A DNA stretch of 64,000 bases from Leguminivora glycinivorella. Lineage: Eukaryota > Arthropoda > Insecta > Lepidoptera > Tortricidae. The stretch is taken from NCBI RefSeq assembly GCF_023078275.1, contig NC_062978.1, forward strand, positions 20,731,883-20,795,882, read 5' to 3'. Position numbers and translations under genes: made by a program. The notes beneath the pieces were generated by a model. It did not search any database. It saw only the letters and a list, made by a program, of their open reading frames with translations, and had not been told where the DNA came from. Positions 10,710-21,533 of the stretch are shown here, one piece after another; position 1 is the stretch's first letter, and each line of letters starts with the position of its first letter.

Positions 10710-11644
10710 AAGACTGTATCGTTAAGTATGAAGACAACTTTGAGTAGCCGTATTTATTTGCTATTAGATTTTTTTCTTATAACAAGACATGGGCTTAATA
10801 AGGCACATAATAAGGTACACATTTTGTCCTAGAAGCTCGACGTAAAGCATATGGTTTAGACAGTATTGACTTAATCCTCCCGAGTACCAATTACGATTCC
10901 GGACAAATGCTACTAGAAAATTCACAAAGTGCGTAAAAGACGATACGATTGCGAAAAAAAATTGTACGGTGCGAACCTCAACGACACATGATCCACAAAG
11001 CAGAATATCTGGACATAGTCTAGCCACTGTTATTTAAAAAAAATAAAGTTCAGGATCTGTGTATGGCGGCCATTTAGAGAATGTGGCATGGTGCTTACTC
11101 TAACTCCGACTTTGATGTCGAATTTGACTATCATACACTGTTTATATTGATCTGGTTTAGGCACTGTTCAAACACCATGAATGTCAATTAGACTTTGGCC
11201 TATGGCTAATTTTTTTATCTGTTTCTCTCATCCTGCTCGCATCAAAAATTTACGGCAATCCGGAACGTTGCCCAAAATTGCGTTTTATTAATTTATATAA
11301 ATTCACCGCATTTATTCTACAAGTACCCAATTGGAAAACCATGAAGAGGACTCTTAAAGAATATATTTTGGCAGCATATTAACCTTTGTTTGTTGAAATC
11401 GTACAAAGAGTCATTGAAATATTCTCAAATTAAGCGAGATAGGGGTTGTCCGAAATTTATTTGCTAGACCTTAATGAAAGTACCATAAAGTCCCTAAAAT
11501 AAAAAAAATATCAGACCTTCTTATATCAAATAGTGCTTACCAATACCTTCAGATCATACTCTCGGAACATAATAATACAAAATTATGCACATGTCAACAT
11601 TTAGACGAGGTTTGTTTTGTCCTTATACTTAACGATACAGTCCT
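10710..11644. mobile_element. TIR DNA element with TA target duplication
   Basis: Ends start A(A/G)GACTGTATCGTTAAGTAT and are mirrored at 11644, with TA outside both (10708-10709 and 11645-11646). The arms extend to about 30 bp. The 0.9 kb interior has no recognisable transposase. TA duplication fits the Tc1/mariner superfamily. Confidence 0.7.
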
Positions 11645-11661
11645 TATTACAAAACAATATA

Positions 11662-12436
11662 CAGTGAAACCTGGATAAGTGAGACTTCAAGGGACGAGAA
11701 AATTTATCTCACTTAAAGAGGTATTCCACTTATTCAGGGTCTCAGTTAGACAGGTATAATAAAATGTTTGTCTCATTTATAGAGGGTATCACTAATAGAG
11801 GCCAGACTAGGGGACATGTCAGTTATAGAGGTGATAAATGAGGTGTTTTGCTTATAGTTATGTTGGTTTTAGTTGCATATTTAAAAGAAAGGGTAAAACA
11901 GCCTAGTTAGATTATATTGTAACGTCATTGGGTCTTAGAACTTTTATATATGTATATTATGAAAGATATATTTTTTATATTTTTTTATGTTTCTTATCGA
12001 GATTTTGGTTTTAATTACTTAAAATAAACAAGAGAACCCTTTAACTCACCTAAACACAAAAGATCTATCGCGTAATTTAAAGATGGGTTAAGAATTATTA
12101 AAAATATGGGAATTGATTTTCAATAAAGTCCAAGTTACAGAGGTCGTAGATTGACTGTATCTCAGATACAGAGGTAAATTCCTATGAAATTCTCAACAAA
12201 CAATTAAGTGAATATACATTTCAAATATAGTCTCAGTAACAGAGGTAAAATACACCCTCTGTCTCACTAATAGAGGGAATAGTGACAATAAAATCGAAAA
12301 GGCTAATCTCAGTTATAGAGGTCTGTTTTGTCTCACTAACAGAGGTAAATCGGTGCGAAAGTGTCGGGACCGCACCCTGGGTCCCAGCTAAAGAGGTTTC
12401 TCACTTATCCAGGTCCCACTTAACCAGGTTTCACTG
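11662..12436. mobile_element. pogo/Tigger-like MITE with repeated internal motif
   Basis: Termini start CAGTGAAACCTGG at the left and close with CCAGGTTTCACTG at the right, flanked by TA (11660-11661 and 12437-12438). CAGTG(A/G)AACCT is typical of pogo/Tigger ends. At least a dozen variants of TCTCAGTTATAGAGGT occur in the same orientation through the 775 bp, in two clusters toward the two ends. No coding frame is present. Confidence 0.75.
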
Positions 12437-12578
12437 TATCACATTATAATTTGCAGTGCCCTTACATTACGCTCTAATAGTGGCGTGGGCAACAATTTGA
12501 GACGAAGCCGAGGATTGTTAATACAGACGCCACGAGTATTTTAAATGTTTTTTCTGTTTTTTTTTTGTTTTTTTTTTT

Positions 12579-12720
12579 TAACCCCCGACGCAAAAACGAC
12601 GGCATGTTATAAGTTTGACGTGTCTGTCTGTCTGTCTATCTGTCTGTTTGTCTGTCTGCCTGTCTGTTTGTGTGTCTGTCTGTGGCATCGTAGCTCCCGA
12701 ACGGATGAACCGAATTTATC
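12579..12720 (+). repeat. Interspersed repeat family C, copy 1, with TGTC microsatellite
   Basis: Starts ACCCCCGACGCAAAAACGAC, continues GTTTGACGTGTCTGTCTG through a long TGTC/TGTT run, then GCTCCCGAACGGATGAACCG. The same modules recur inverted at 15541-15762, 27905-28146 and 58119-59571. Short frames through the microsatellite are not genes. Confidence 0.7.
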
Positions 12721-12736
12721 GCCACTCGACTTATAT

Positions 12737-13216
12737 TGACCGGGATATAGACCGTGATTCAGCAATTCCCGTCAACTTTGTACAAAAATTAAGGGAAAAG
12801 TTAAATTTGTTTTTATTAATTCCTATTTTGTTACCAAGATTTGGTTAATTAATTGAGATTTTATTAAGTCTTATTTCGTCCTTAAGGTTCTCTAGTATCT
12901 ATATTTTCTTAAATTATAACAATTATCCTGTATATATCTTACGAAAGTCGAATTATATTACTAAATGTTGGTAACAAAATAGGATCAATTAAAATTTGCT
13001 GACGTGGCATTGTACAAAGTTGACGGGAATTGCTGGATTACCTTTTTGATTTTTGTCGAGCTCCCGATATTTCGACGCAGTTGCATGCATCATGATCATG
13101 GAAAACCGCGATTGAACCGTGGTGGTTTTCCGTGATCATGATGCATGCAACTGCGTCGAAATATCGGGAGCTCGACAAAAATCAAAAAGGTAATCACGGT
13201 CTATATCCCGGTCAAT
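12737..13216. mobile_element. TIR element interrupted by a palindromic MITE
   Basis: Reading A-B-X-B'-C-C'-A'. A (GACCGGGATATAGACCGTG, from about 12740) and B (CAGCAATTCCCGTCAACTTT, 12758-12783) are contiguous on the left. Their complements B' (13013-13036) and A' (from 13193) are separated on the right by the palindrome C-C'. This shows a TIR element of about 320 bp later hit by a second element. Confidence 0.65.
13037..13193. mobile_element. Near-perfect palindromic MITE
   Basis: Arms of about 65-70 bp, beginning ATTACCTTTTTGATTTTTGT and ending with the exact complement, enclose a short loop near 13110. The arms include CGAGCTCCCGATATTTCGAC and TGCATGCATCATGATCA. Confidence 0.75.
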
Positions 13217-13220
13217 ATAA

Positions 13221-13347
13221 GGGCCAGTTGCATCAACCACATTTGACAGACACATCATCGTCAAGCAGCAAAAGTCTATGGAATTTCCCATACAATAAAA
13301 TTTAACGAACGCTTTAACGGTGACAGACGGTTTGATGCAACCGGCCC
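13221..13347. mobile_element. Harbinger-like MITE, TAA target duplication
   Basis: GGGCCAGTTGCATCAA at the left is mirrored by TTGATGCAACCGGCCC at the right, with TAA outside both ends (13218-13220 and 13348-13350). A GGGCC-type end with a 3 bp TAA duplication fits PIF/Harbinger. Confidence 0.7.
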
Positions 13348-13924
13348 TAAGTCTAATGAAAATAACCGTGAATCATTCAAAACTCTTATCGCCACTCGTT
13401 TCGAACTTCCTTTTTTACGCACTTGTATCGTAATGTACTATTACCTATTTATGGTAGGGTTTTAAAGATGTGTGCACGACACTGTAAATGACAAATAAAA
13501 GTACGCGACTAGAATAATATATTATATGATTGAGCTCTATTTAATACAACATGTCAAATAGTAGCTTAACCGGTTTTATTTCGTTGACTCAAAGGATACC
13601 AACAAACTGGTTACAGTTTGGCGAAAATTTAAAATTGGATTCCGAGGCATGTACCGTTTTTGTAAAAAAAAAAAAAAACTGGATCAAACGACATGGAAAT
13701 GAATTTCCAGGGTACCTCGCCAACGTTCACGCGTCGTAAGCTTATCGTAGCTAGCTCTCATTACCGCTCTTCTGTAGTGGCGCTTCATCGTCACGCAGCA
13801 GACGCCTATGGAACTTCCGATACAATAAAATTTAACGAACGCGTTAACGGTGACAGACGGTTTGGTGCAATCGACCCTATTAATATAGATAGATAAAACA
13901 CACACAACACACTAACACTACAGA
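13348..13924. other. No gene seen; holds a decayed MITE copy
   Basis: Positions about 13778-13880 repeat the interior and right end of the 13221-13347 element (AATAAAATTTAACGAACGC, GGTGACAGACGGTTTG) with many changes. Frames on either strand here follow that repeat and are not convincing genes. Confidence 0.5.
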
Positions 13925-14171
13925 TATAAGCTCGGCCACACATGCGCGTTTTGATAGCGTAGGCGGAGCGGTAGCGGAGCGTCACCGGAGCGCAACGATA
14001 GCGGTGCGCCGGACGAACGCTGGCGTTGCGCCCAGGGGACGCCAGCGGGAACTAACGAGCTCGGATTACGCGCGGATTGCAAGCGGAACGCCAGCGTTCC
14101 GCCGGGGCACCGCTATCATTGCGCTCCGCTAACGCTACGCTATCAAAACGCTTTATGTGTGGCGGAGGCTT
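13925..14171. mobile_element. GC-rich MITE with GCGGAGCG motifs
   Basis: The left arm AAGCTCGGCCACACATGCGC, then GTTTTGATAGCGTAGGCGGA, is mirrored by the right arm that ends GTGTGGCGGAGGCTT. It is markedly GC-rich against AT-rich flanks. A second, one-sided copy follows at 14271-14374. Confidence 0.6.
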
Positions 14172-14270
14172 AATCGTATCCGTTCCGGGTTCTTCCGACC
14201 GGATTACGAACAAAGTCCGACTTGAAATCCCTATGCTCCTAGTGACCCACTAATTAATATACTGTTACGG

Positions 14271-14374
14271 ATGGATTCGGCGTTCGCTGGGCGCAATGCC
14301 AGCGTTCGTCTGGCGCACCGCTATCATTGCGCTCCGCTCCGCTCAAAACGCGGATGTGTGTGTGGCCGAGCTTT
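14271..14374. repeat. Partial copy of the GC-rich MITE
   Basis: Shares CACCGCTATCATTGCGCTCC and the terminal GTGTGGCCGAGCTT with the element at 13925-14171; only the right half is present. Confidence 0.5.
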
Positions 14375-14472
14375 TAAGGTCGTGGTCGATGGTCACATGA
14401 CACACCACATCGCGTGTCAGATTCACGTACTTCCTTCCTCCTACGTCGCTTATTATCTATACTTAAGTATAA

Positions 14473-14702
14473 CTTACTAATGTTATAAATGGGTAAGTGT
14501 ATCTGTTTGTTTGTCCGTCTTTCACGGCAAAACAGAGCGACGTGATTTTTTATGGGGAGGTAGTTGAAGGGATCGCGAGTGATATAGGCTACTTTTTGTA
14601 TATTTTTAATCCCCCACTTTCCTAAAATAGGGGGTGGAAGTTTGTATGGAGCATTCCGCAATTTTCGACTTTAACGCGAGCGAAGCCGCGGACAAAGGCT
14701 AG
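14473..14702 (+). mobile_element. Helitron-like element, copy b
   Basis: Contains ACTAATGTTATAAATGGG, TTTCACGGCAAAACAGAGCG and GAGCGAAGCCGCGG, and ends CTAG followed by T at 14703. The 5' edge is less certain. Copy c starts three bases later. Confidence 0.65.
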
Positions 14703-14705
14703 TTA

Positions 14706-14885
14706 TCTATACAATACTTACTAATATTTTAAATGGGAAAGTGTCTGTGTCTTTCACGGCAAAACGGAGCGACGAATTGACGTGATGGATCGAAAGTGAT
14801 ATAAGGCTACTTTTTGTGTATTTGTAACCCCCCACTTCCCTCAAATGTGGGGGGGGGGGGGAGCGAAGCCGCGGGAAAAAGCTAG
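14706..14885 (+). mobile_element. Helitron-like element, copy c, with 13-G run
   Basis: Starts TC after A and ends CTAG before T. A run of 13 G lies at 14849-14861 where the related copies have a short GTGGGGGG-like stretch. Placed directly behind copy b, so the two form a tandem pair. Confidence 0.65.
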
Positions 14886-15071
14886 TGTTCTATAATTGAT
14901 CTGAAACCACAAAATCACCGTTTACCTATTGTTAAGAAATACCTTGACGTAAATATGAATAATTTATAGTTTACCTACGCGAGCACTACCTACGCGGTCT
15001 ATCTGATTAAGTGAGGGCGGTCGGTATGATAAACATTTTTCAGTACATTATGTCACTGTTCAATACGTGAT

Positions 15072-15795
15072 TGCATGCTGTTCTTATAAAAATATCAAAG
15101 TAATTATAAGCGTGCCGTTCAGATTTAAAGAGTTACGTTCTGATCTTCATCAGTAGTTCCACTGCACCAACTGTCACTGTTTTGGACATAAGTGCATGCT
15201 GTTCTTATAAAAATACCAAGGTCACTATAAGTGTGCCGTTCAGATTTGAGGAGTTTCGTTCTGACCATCATCAGGTAGTTCCACTGCACCAAACCTCACC
15301 CGTACGTAAATGCATGCTGTTCTTATAAATACACAAAAACCACTATAATATAATTATGCCTTTAAGATTTGACGAGTTCTCTTGATTTCTCCAGGATTCC
15401 ATCATCAGAACTGGGATCTGATAAAAATGAGACCAATCTGTATGCATATACATTCTATAAAAAAAATCAAAATCAGTTCAGTAACGACAGAGATATCATG
15501 GAACAAACATTAAAAAATAACCACAAAATTAAAATTTTGAAAAACCCCCCGATCGCGCCATAATGGACCGATTTTCATGAAAGTTGGCTAAGAACATTCC
15601 CGACTAACTGAGCTTTCAAACATAAGAAAACGAAATCTAAATCGGTTCATCCGTTCGGGAGCTACGATGCTACAGACAGACATACACAAGGACAGACAGA
15701 CAAACAGACAGACAGACACGTCAAACGTATAACACCCCGTCGTTTTTGCGTCGGGGGTTAAAAATACAGACGAATTGAGAACCACCTTCCATGAA
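15072..15795 (+). repeat. Interspersed repeat family B, copy 1, with three 120 bp units
   Basis: TGCATGCTGTTCTTATAAA starts three direct units at 15072, 15193 and 15311. The body then continues with CATCATCAGAACTGGGATCT and ends GAATTGAGAACCACC. The same body and end recur at about 47176-47612. A family C copy (15541-15762) is inserted near its 3' end. Confidence 0.6.
15541..15762 (-). repeat. Family C repeat, copy 2
   Basis: Inverted relative to 12579-12720: CCGATTTTCATGAAAGTTGG at one end, a GACA microsatellite, and TCGTTTTTGCGTCGGGGGTT at the other. It interrupts a family B copy. Confidence 0.65.
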
Positions 15796-15844
15796 ATTTG
15801 GGCGGTGGTTAAAAAAATGAAAGAAAACGATCATGATCGATTAC

Positions 15845-16436
15845 CAGAGGGCGGAATCGCTCATGGCAAAAATCAAACGTCAATAGAGTTTGAACGTTAA
15901 ATTTTATCGACATTTTCAGCTATCCGTAAATTCAGTCACCTTTTACATTTCTGACTTTAACATGACCTCTGATTAGCTATTCGACCATTTGATTTTGACC
16001 TCTTTGTTTAGATTAAAAGTAAATTGTATGACCTTTGACTTTGATTATCATTTCTGTCACACTAGCCCTTCAACTAATTCACGTTTGAAAGAAATGGTTA
16101 AAGTTGTATTGTGTTGTATTGTTAATCCAAAACGAAACACAGACAACACATGGATAAAAAAGTATCCTTGTCTTACGACGAAAACCACTCAACAGTATAC
16201 TGATAATTTCAGTTTTTTTTTTTTTTTTATACTACGTCGGTGGCAAACAAGTATACGGCCCGCCTGATGTAAAGCGGTCACCGTAACCTATGGAGGCCTG
16301 CAACTCAAACAGTGTCACATGCGCGTTGCCACCCCATTAGAAATTCAGTCCATTCAGTTTTATCGACAGTCGATAAAAAAATAACGTTCCAACTTTATTG
16401 ACGTTTTATTTTTGCCATGAGCACTTCCGCCCTCTG
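15845..16436. mobile_element. hAT-type non-autonomous element
   Basis: The ends begin CAGAGGGCGGAA and close with TTCCGCCCTCTG. An 8 bp target duplication TCGATTAC is present at 15837-15844 and 16437-16444. The CAGAGG-type end and an 8 bp duplication are the hAT signature. The arms are about 65 bp. The interior includes a fragment of repeat family D and a T-run, and no transposase. Confidence 0.85.
16228..16345 (+). repeat. Interspersed repeat family D fragment
   Basis: GTCGGTGGCAAACAAGTATA, GGCCCGCCTGATG and CACATGCGCGTTGCC recur at 37425-37500 and, inverted, at 49035-49125. It looks like the conserved tail of a SINE or LINE family. Confidence 0.55.
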
Positions 16437-16654
16437 TCGATTACCTATAAAAAGGGAAGACTATCACTGACTGTAAATTACGCAGCGTTAGTTTGAACCC
16501 GAATTGTTGGAAAAACGGCCAAAGTTATCCCCGACGAGAAACGACAAAACAACATTTTCATTCTATCGCAAAATGGTAAAGGTTCAAACCGAAGCTGCTG
16601 TGCAATCGTACATTAATAATTTACAAGGCAATATAATTTGAGACCCTGCCACCT

Positions 16655-16781
16655 TCTGAAAATCATCATCCTCCTTGCGTTATCCCGGCATTTTGCCACG
16701 GCTCATGGGAGCCTGGGGTCCGCTTTGACAACTAATCCCAAGATTTGGCGTAGGCACTAGTTTTACGAAAGCGACTGCCAT
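16655..16781 (-). repeat. SINE-2, 3' part (separated from its 5' part)
   Basis: Reverse complement of the SINE-2 tail: CTAGTGCCTACGCCAAATCT, GCTCCCATGAGCCGTGGC, CGCAAGGAGGATGATGATT. The matching 5' part is at 18807-18990 on the same strand, and the break falls inside GGTCAGAT/GGCAGTCGC. Confidence 0.8.
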
Positions 16782-18806
16782 CCCATATAATCATAATCGG
16801 TCGCCGTTCCTACGCAAATCGTCCTATTTTGTGTACACACAGGTCTTCGGGTCTCAATGCTTAGTCGGAGTACGGTCGACGTTTAGTCGAGGCGACCCAA
16901 ATGGGGACGATTGGTAACAGGCACAAATGGTCACAGAAGTGACAGAAGTGTGCACTACGCGTGCACACATTGTTACCGTTTGGCGACTACTTTCCCAAAA
17001 TCATTCGTTCATTTCATTCTTTTCAAATGGCGACGGTCAGAGACGTCAAAGTAAAAAAGAAATAAAATCATTTGACATTAAAATGTAATGGCGTAAGAAT
17101 TTGTTAAAGATAAATATTGTTTGCATTTGTAATATAATATGGGCTAATTACCATGGCCAATTAAATTGCTCGAGTGATTTCATAAAATAAGTCTAAATTT
17201 ATCAACGCGCCATCAATTTACCTCAGTTTAACCAGTAATAATATTATTGACTACTCGGTGTTTGCGTAGTTTGGTGAAGTTTTAGTGCTCCGGTGCATAT
17301 ACTATACTGAAATAATAAAAATATTGCCTAGAAAACCAAAAAAGTTGTTAAAATATGGATTAAAACTCGGTAATATTCCATGTAAAAAACAGTCGCCAAA
17401 CGGTCACCAAACGGTCAACAAGCGGTCGCAAAATGGTCGCAGCGTACACGCGTGACCGAAAGCAGTGAATATTTATTGGATTTGAATGGCTTCTTGTATT
17501 CATTTCTTTCAGGTATCCTCAAACTTTATAAACAATTAAATATGCCGTCGTACTCAGTTGTCCTCACTAAAGAAGATTAAAAAAAAATTGTAACGGGCGT
17601 ACCGAGCTGCTGGGTTGTAAAGGATCGGGGATCATATTATTATGGTCTTCTATAGAGCAACTAGTATTGTGCGGCATTTCACAATTGACACTTGTTGAAG
17701 TAGTCGTCATTAATATTACTATCAACATTAATTTCAGCGATCTGAACTTCTTTTGTCAAGATTTTTGTAGAGATAAGTGTCCACAAATTTGTAATGTTAA
17801 AGAGACATAAATAAAACGTAGTAGAGTAAATAATGTGTTTTTTTTTGTAACCCAAACAAAATACTTGTAGATACGAGTGCGGAAAAGAGGAAAATCGATA
17901 CGAGTAGTAATAAATTAATACACGAACGAAGGGAGTGTTTTAAATCGACACGAGTTGTGAATGTCCTTTTCGCACGAGTATCGTACGACGATTTTCAGTA
18001 CCTAAATCTAAGCTAAGAGTTTCGACCAGACAAGAAATGAATCATTGCTTAATTTGTTCGCACTACTGCGTTAAAAAAAAGCAGCATCTGTACTGAAAAA
18101 AACTATCATTGCGCAACAGAAATTCTATTAATATCACAGTAAATACTCTATTTCATTTGATACCTACTTTTATTGTGTAAAGCAACACTACACATCATTT
18201 TTATCAATAAGAATTTAAAATTATATATTTAATACATTAAGTAACTATAAAGTGCTTATCTATTTGTATAATCATTCTGCACTTTTCTTAACTTTCGAAC
18301 ATTTCTATAAAATGTCGAAGACTGCTTAAATGGTCGTCGTTGTTTATTATTATTTAATTCGCTCATATTTAAATGATTCAAAGCAACCAGTCCACAACTT
18401 CACAAGACAGTTTGAGAAACCTTCGTATTTCAGATTGTCATTTGCGGTTACAGTGGTTTAGGAGCAGTTCGGTAATCAGACCTACACATGTGTGTACAAA
18501 TTCTGTCAATGTCACTGTCAGAAACCGTTCTGACAGTGACAATGACAGCCACAAATTCGTCCACTTGTTGTTACCGTTATGTGTGCATACGTCGACTAAT
18601 AAAGTGTCGTTAAAAATCGTTCTGACAGTGACATTGACAGCCACAGATTCGTACACATTTTGTTACCGTAACAAGTGCACACGTCGACTACATTTTGTTA
18701 TTGTATCAATACGGTCGCATTGTTTGCACGACGTTACCACGCGTTATGTCACATTTGACAGTTAGTTACTGATTTGAAGATTTTGCGACCGAAATGGTTG
18801 TATGGG
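16782..18806. mobile_element. 2.0 kb TIR element inserted in a SINE
   Basis: Ends CCCATATAATCATAATCGGT and the complement of CCCATACAACCATTTCGGT are inverted, continuing GTCGC on both sides. The host SINE resumes on both sides with AT (or ATC) duplicated. Inside are repeated GGTCGC/GGTCAC-like blocks at 17385-17460, a folded CGAGTGCG/CGCACGAG segment at about 17866-17985, and inverted GTTCTGACAGTGAC copies at 18530-18640. No transposase frame is seen; a 130-codon frame at 18373 runs through the inverted repeats and is not a convincing gene. Confidence 0.7.
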
Positions 18807-18990
18807 ATCTGACCTTCCAACCCGAAGGGTAACTAGACCTTATTGGAATTAGTCCGGTTTCCTCACGATGTTTTCCTTCACCGAAAAGCGACTGGCAAAT
18901 ATCAAATGTCATTTCGCACATAAGTGAAAAACTCATTGGTGCGAGCCGGGGTTCGAATCCGCGACCTCCAGAACGAAAATTACCCGCCAC
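18807..18990 (-). repeat. SINE-2, 5' part with tRNA-like B box
   Basis: On the minus strand it has a B-box-like GATTCGAACCCCG, then GTGCGAAATGACATTTGATA and GTGAAGGAAAACATCGTGAG, shared with 41011-41332 and 60139-60444. It is the head of the SINE whose tail is at 16655-16781. Confidence 0.8.
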
Positions 18991-21099
18991 CTTCTGGAAA
19001 TATATAAAACGAAACAGAGTGTTGAATCAACCTGCGAGTTTCGGCAATATGTCTTCGCAAGATGTAGCCGACTTATTTGCAACTTTTTTTAAAGACGTAT
19101 TTCTAAAAAATACCCCCAAGTTGACGTAACGGCAGCTTGTCATAAGGCCAGCTCTGAAATACCCAACTGTAGTGACCGGCGTATAACTCTTGACCACATT
19201 AGTGACGATGATGTTCGAATTGCAATAAATCACTTGCGGCCAAAACACACGCAAGGACCAGATGAAATTCCTCAGTACATCGTTAGGGATTGCTGTGAAG
19301 CATTTGTCCAACCTCTCACGTGCATATTTAACTTAGCTTTAAAAAACAGAATTTACCCATCAGCTTGGAAGACAACCAAAGTTTTACCAATTCATAAGTC
19401 AGGAACAAAATCGGATGTTCAAAACTACAGGCCTATAGTGCTGTGCTATGCATCTTCGGTAAGGATTTCGAGTCAATCATATACTCGAAAATATTTAAAC
19501 AGTTGAGCGGTTGGTTCTGCGATGAACAACATGGGTTCCTACCGAAGCGATCAACTACATCAAACCTGCTCAATATTGTTTCAATGATAGCGAATAATTT
19601 AGATTAAAAACGGCAAGTAGACGTAGCGTATTTTTACTTCCGCAAAGCATTCGACCGAGTTGATTGCGATATCCTACTGAAAAAACTTGCTATGAGCGGT
19701 TTTTCTCTCGACTTGCTTATGTTTATGTCAAACTACCTCTCAAACATACAGCAATATGTATGCTATAAGGATGCTAGATCAACTCCCTTTTTGGTTGCTT
19801 CGGGTATTGGACAGGGCAGTAATCTTGGGCCTCTACTATTTCTCATTCTTGTCAATGACCTGCCAGCAGCGATTAAATTCTCAACATGCTTGCTATTTGC
19901 TGACGATTTGAAATTAGCTTTGCCAATTGAAAACTCTAACGATACCAGTATGCTACAGTCCGATATTGATGCCGTTCACACCTGGGCACAAAATAACAGT
20001 CTCAGCCTTAACGAAGAAAAATGTACCGTGATGTCTTATACTAGAGCGCGCCACCCGGTACAGTGCCCATACCAAATCGAAGGAAAACCACTGAAAAAAG
20101 TCAGTGAGATGAAAGATTTAGGTACATGGTTCGATCCCCAGCTCACTTTCAACCAACATATAGTAAAGATCTGCAATGAGGCCAGAAGATGCCTGGGTTT
20201 TGTCATACGACAGGCAAAGTTCTTTACAAACAGGCACGCTATCACTATTTTGTACAACGCTTTTGTGCGTAGCAAGCTAGAAACGAATGCTATAGTCTGG
20301 AATCCCCACGAACAGCATTATATACTCCTCCTGGAACGGGTACAAAAATCATACGCGCGATTCCTATACAAAAAACTATACGGTTACTATCCTTACTTAT
20401 ACCATACCCTTTTTATTCTTGGTATGGTAGACCAGACATCGCTTGAAGCCCGGAGCAATATCTACCTAATTAAATATTTTCTTCGACTTATTCGGGGAAC
20501 ACTAACCAACCCAGCTTTACTCTCTCTGTTAGCAATTCGGGTTCCTCGAATCTCCTTTAAGCAATTACGTGCTCGAAATCACGAATTTTTTGCTGTCCCG
20601 TCGACCAGATCTCGCGGGCTCTCTTTTTCTCCTTTACATCAAGCAATGACTCTCTTGAATGGTATCTTAATAAGCAATAGCCAACTTGACATTTTTTACA
20701 CCTCTGAGAATCAGTTTCTCACAGTAGCCAGCCGTTACCTCGAATACATGGTTACAAAAAGCTCTATTGTATAAAGTAACGAAATTGTAGTAATTTTGTT
20801 GACATTGTATGTATTTATGATTTTTATTGTACCTAATTATTTCTTTCTGACACAATTGTAATTTAAATTTGCTTAATTAAGTGCTTATAATTATGTATGC
20901 ATGATAGACGCTTAGATGTTTGTTTAAATTAAGTAAAACTATTAACAAGTTGTTAGAATTAAGTAAATAGGTTAAGTTATAAGCATAAAAATGAGCGCTA
21001 ACTCGCCATCAAACGTCATAGTTTGGCGAGATATATAAAATTTGTAAAAGTGTACATGTTGTTGTGAATAATGAATTAAAAAAAAAAAAAAAAAAAAAA
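18991..21099 (+). mobile_element. Decayed non-LTR retrotransposon (LINE), Jockey/CR1-like
   Basis: A 5'-truncated LINE that ends in a 22-base A tail (21078-21099). The reverse transcriptase is readable from about 19090 in several frames; see 19234-20774. The 3' UTR of about 300 bp is AT-rich. The copy abuts a SINE-2 head at its 5' edge. Its 3' half is duplicated downstream. Confidence 0.85.
19234..20774 (+). pseudogene. LINE reverse transcriptase, broken
   Basis: The first frame (19234-19506) carries the fingers region (GPDEIPQYIVRDC, LPIHKSGTKSDVQNYRPI). After a frameshift near 19450 and a stop near 19605, the main frame 19692-20774 (360 residues) gives GIGQGSNLGPLLFLI, the catalytic box FADDLKLA (about residue 70), and the thumb/C-terminal region with LGTWFDPQLTFNQHI. 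These are standard non-LTR RT motifs of the CR1/Jockey group. No endonuclease domain is present upstream. At least two lesions make it inactive. Confidence 0.88.
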
Positions 21100-21267
21100 G
21101 ACATAAGTAATACCTATAGCACCGATTAGTACGTAAGGTTTTACTGTTAGTACTAATTGTAATTGTTGGACTAATTCCAATAAGGTCTAGTTACCCTTCG
21201 GGTTGGAAGGTCAGATGGCAGTCGCTTTCGTAAAACTAGTGCCTACGCCAAATCTTGGGATCAGTTG
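20210..21267 (+). repeat. Unit A of a tandem duplication (LINE 3' end plus SINE piece)
   Basis: It matches 21268-23940 almost base for base once a 1.8 kb insertion and a 193 bp deletion in the second copy are set aside. The junction (CAGTTG then ACAGGCAAAG, at 21267/21268) joins the middle of a SINE to the middle of the LINE, which only a duplication explains. Confidence 0.85.
21166..21267 (+). repeat. SINE-2 internal fragment, cut by the duplication
   Basis: Contains CTAATTCCAATAAGGTCTAG and GTAAAACTAGTGCCTACGCC and stops at GGGATCAGTTG, exactly where the duplicated LINE segment resumes. Confidence 0.75.
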
Positions 21268-21277
21268 ACAGGCAAAG

Positions 21278-21533
21278 TTGTTTACAAACAGGCACGCTAT
21301 CACTATTTTGTACAACGCTTTTGTGCGTAGCAAGCTAGAAACGAATGCTATAGTCTGGAATCCCCACGAACAGCATTATATACTCCTCCTGGAACGGGTA
21401 CAAAAATCATACGCGCGATTCCTATACAAAAAACTATACGGTTACTATCCTTACTTATACCCTACCCTTTTTATTCTTGGTATGGTAGACCAGACATCGC
21501 TTGAAGCCCGGAGGAATATCTACCTAATTAAAT
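21278..21533 (+). pseudogene. LINE RT C-terminal fragment (duplicate), interrupted
   Basis: It encodes the same residues as the C-terminal third of the RT at 20220-20480 (TNRHAITILYNAFVRSKLET onward), then runs into the inserted TIR element. The rest continues at 23340-23642. Confidence 0.85.

Noticed and set aside
18373..18765. 130-codon plus-strand frame
   Set aside because: It is built from inverted copies of GTTCTGACAGTGAC within a TIR element; no family match by eye.
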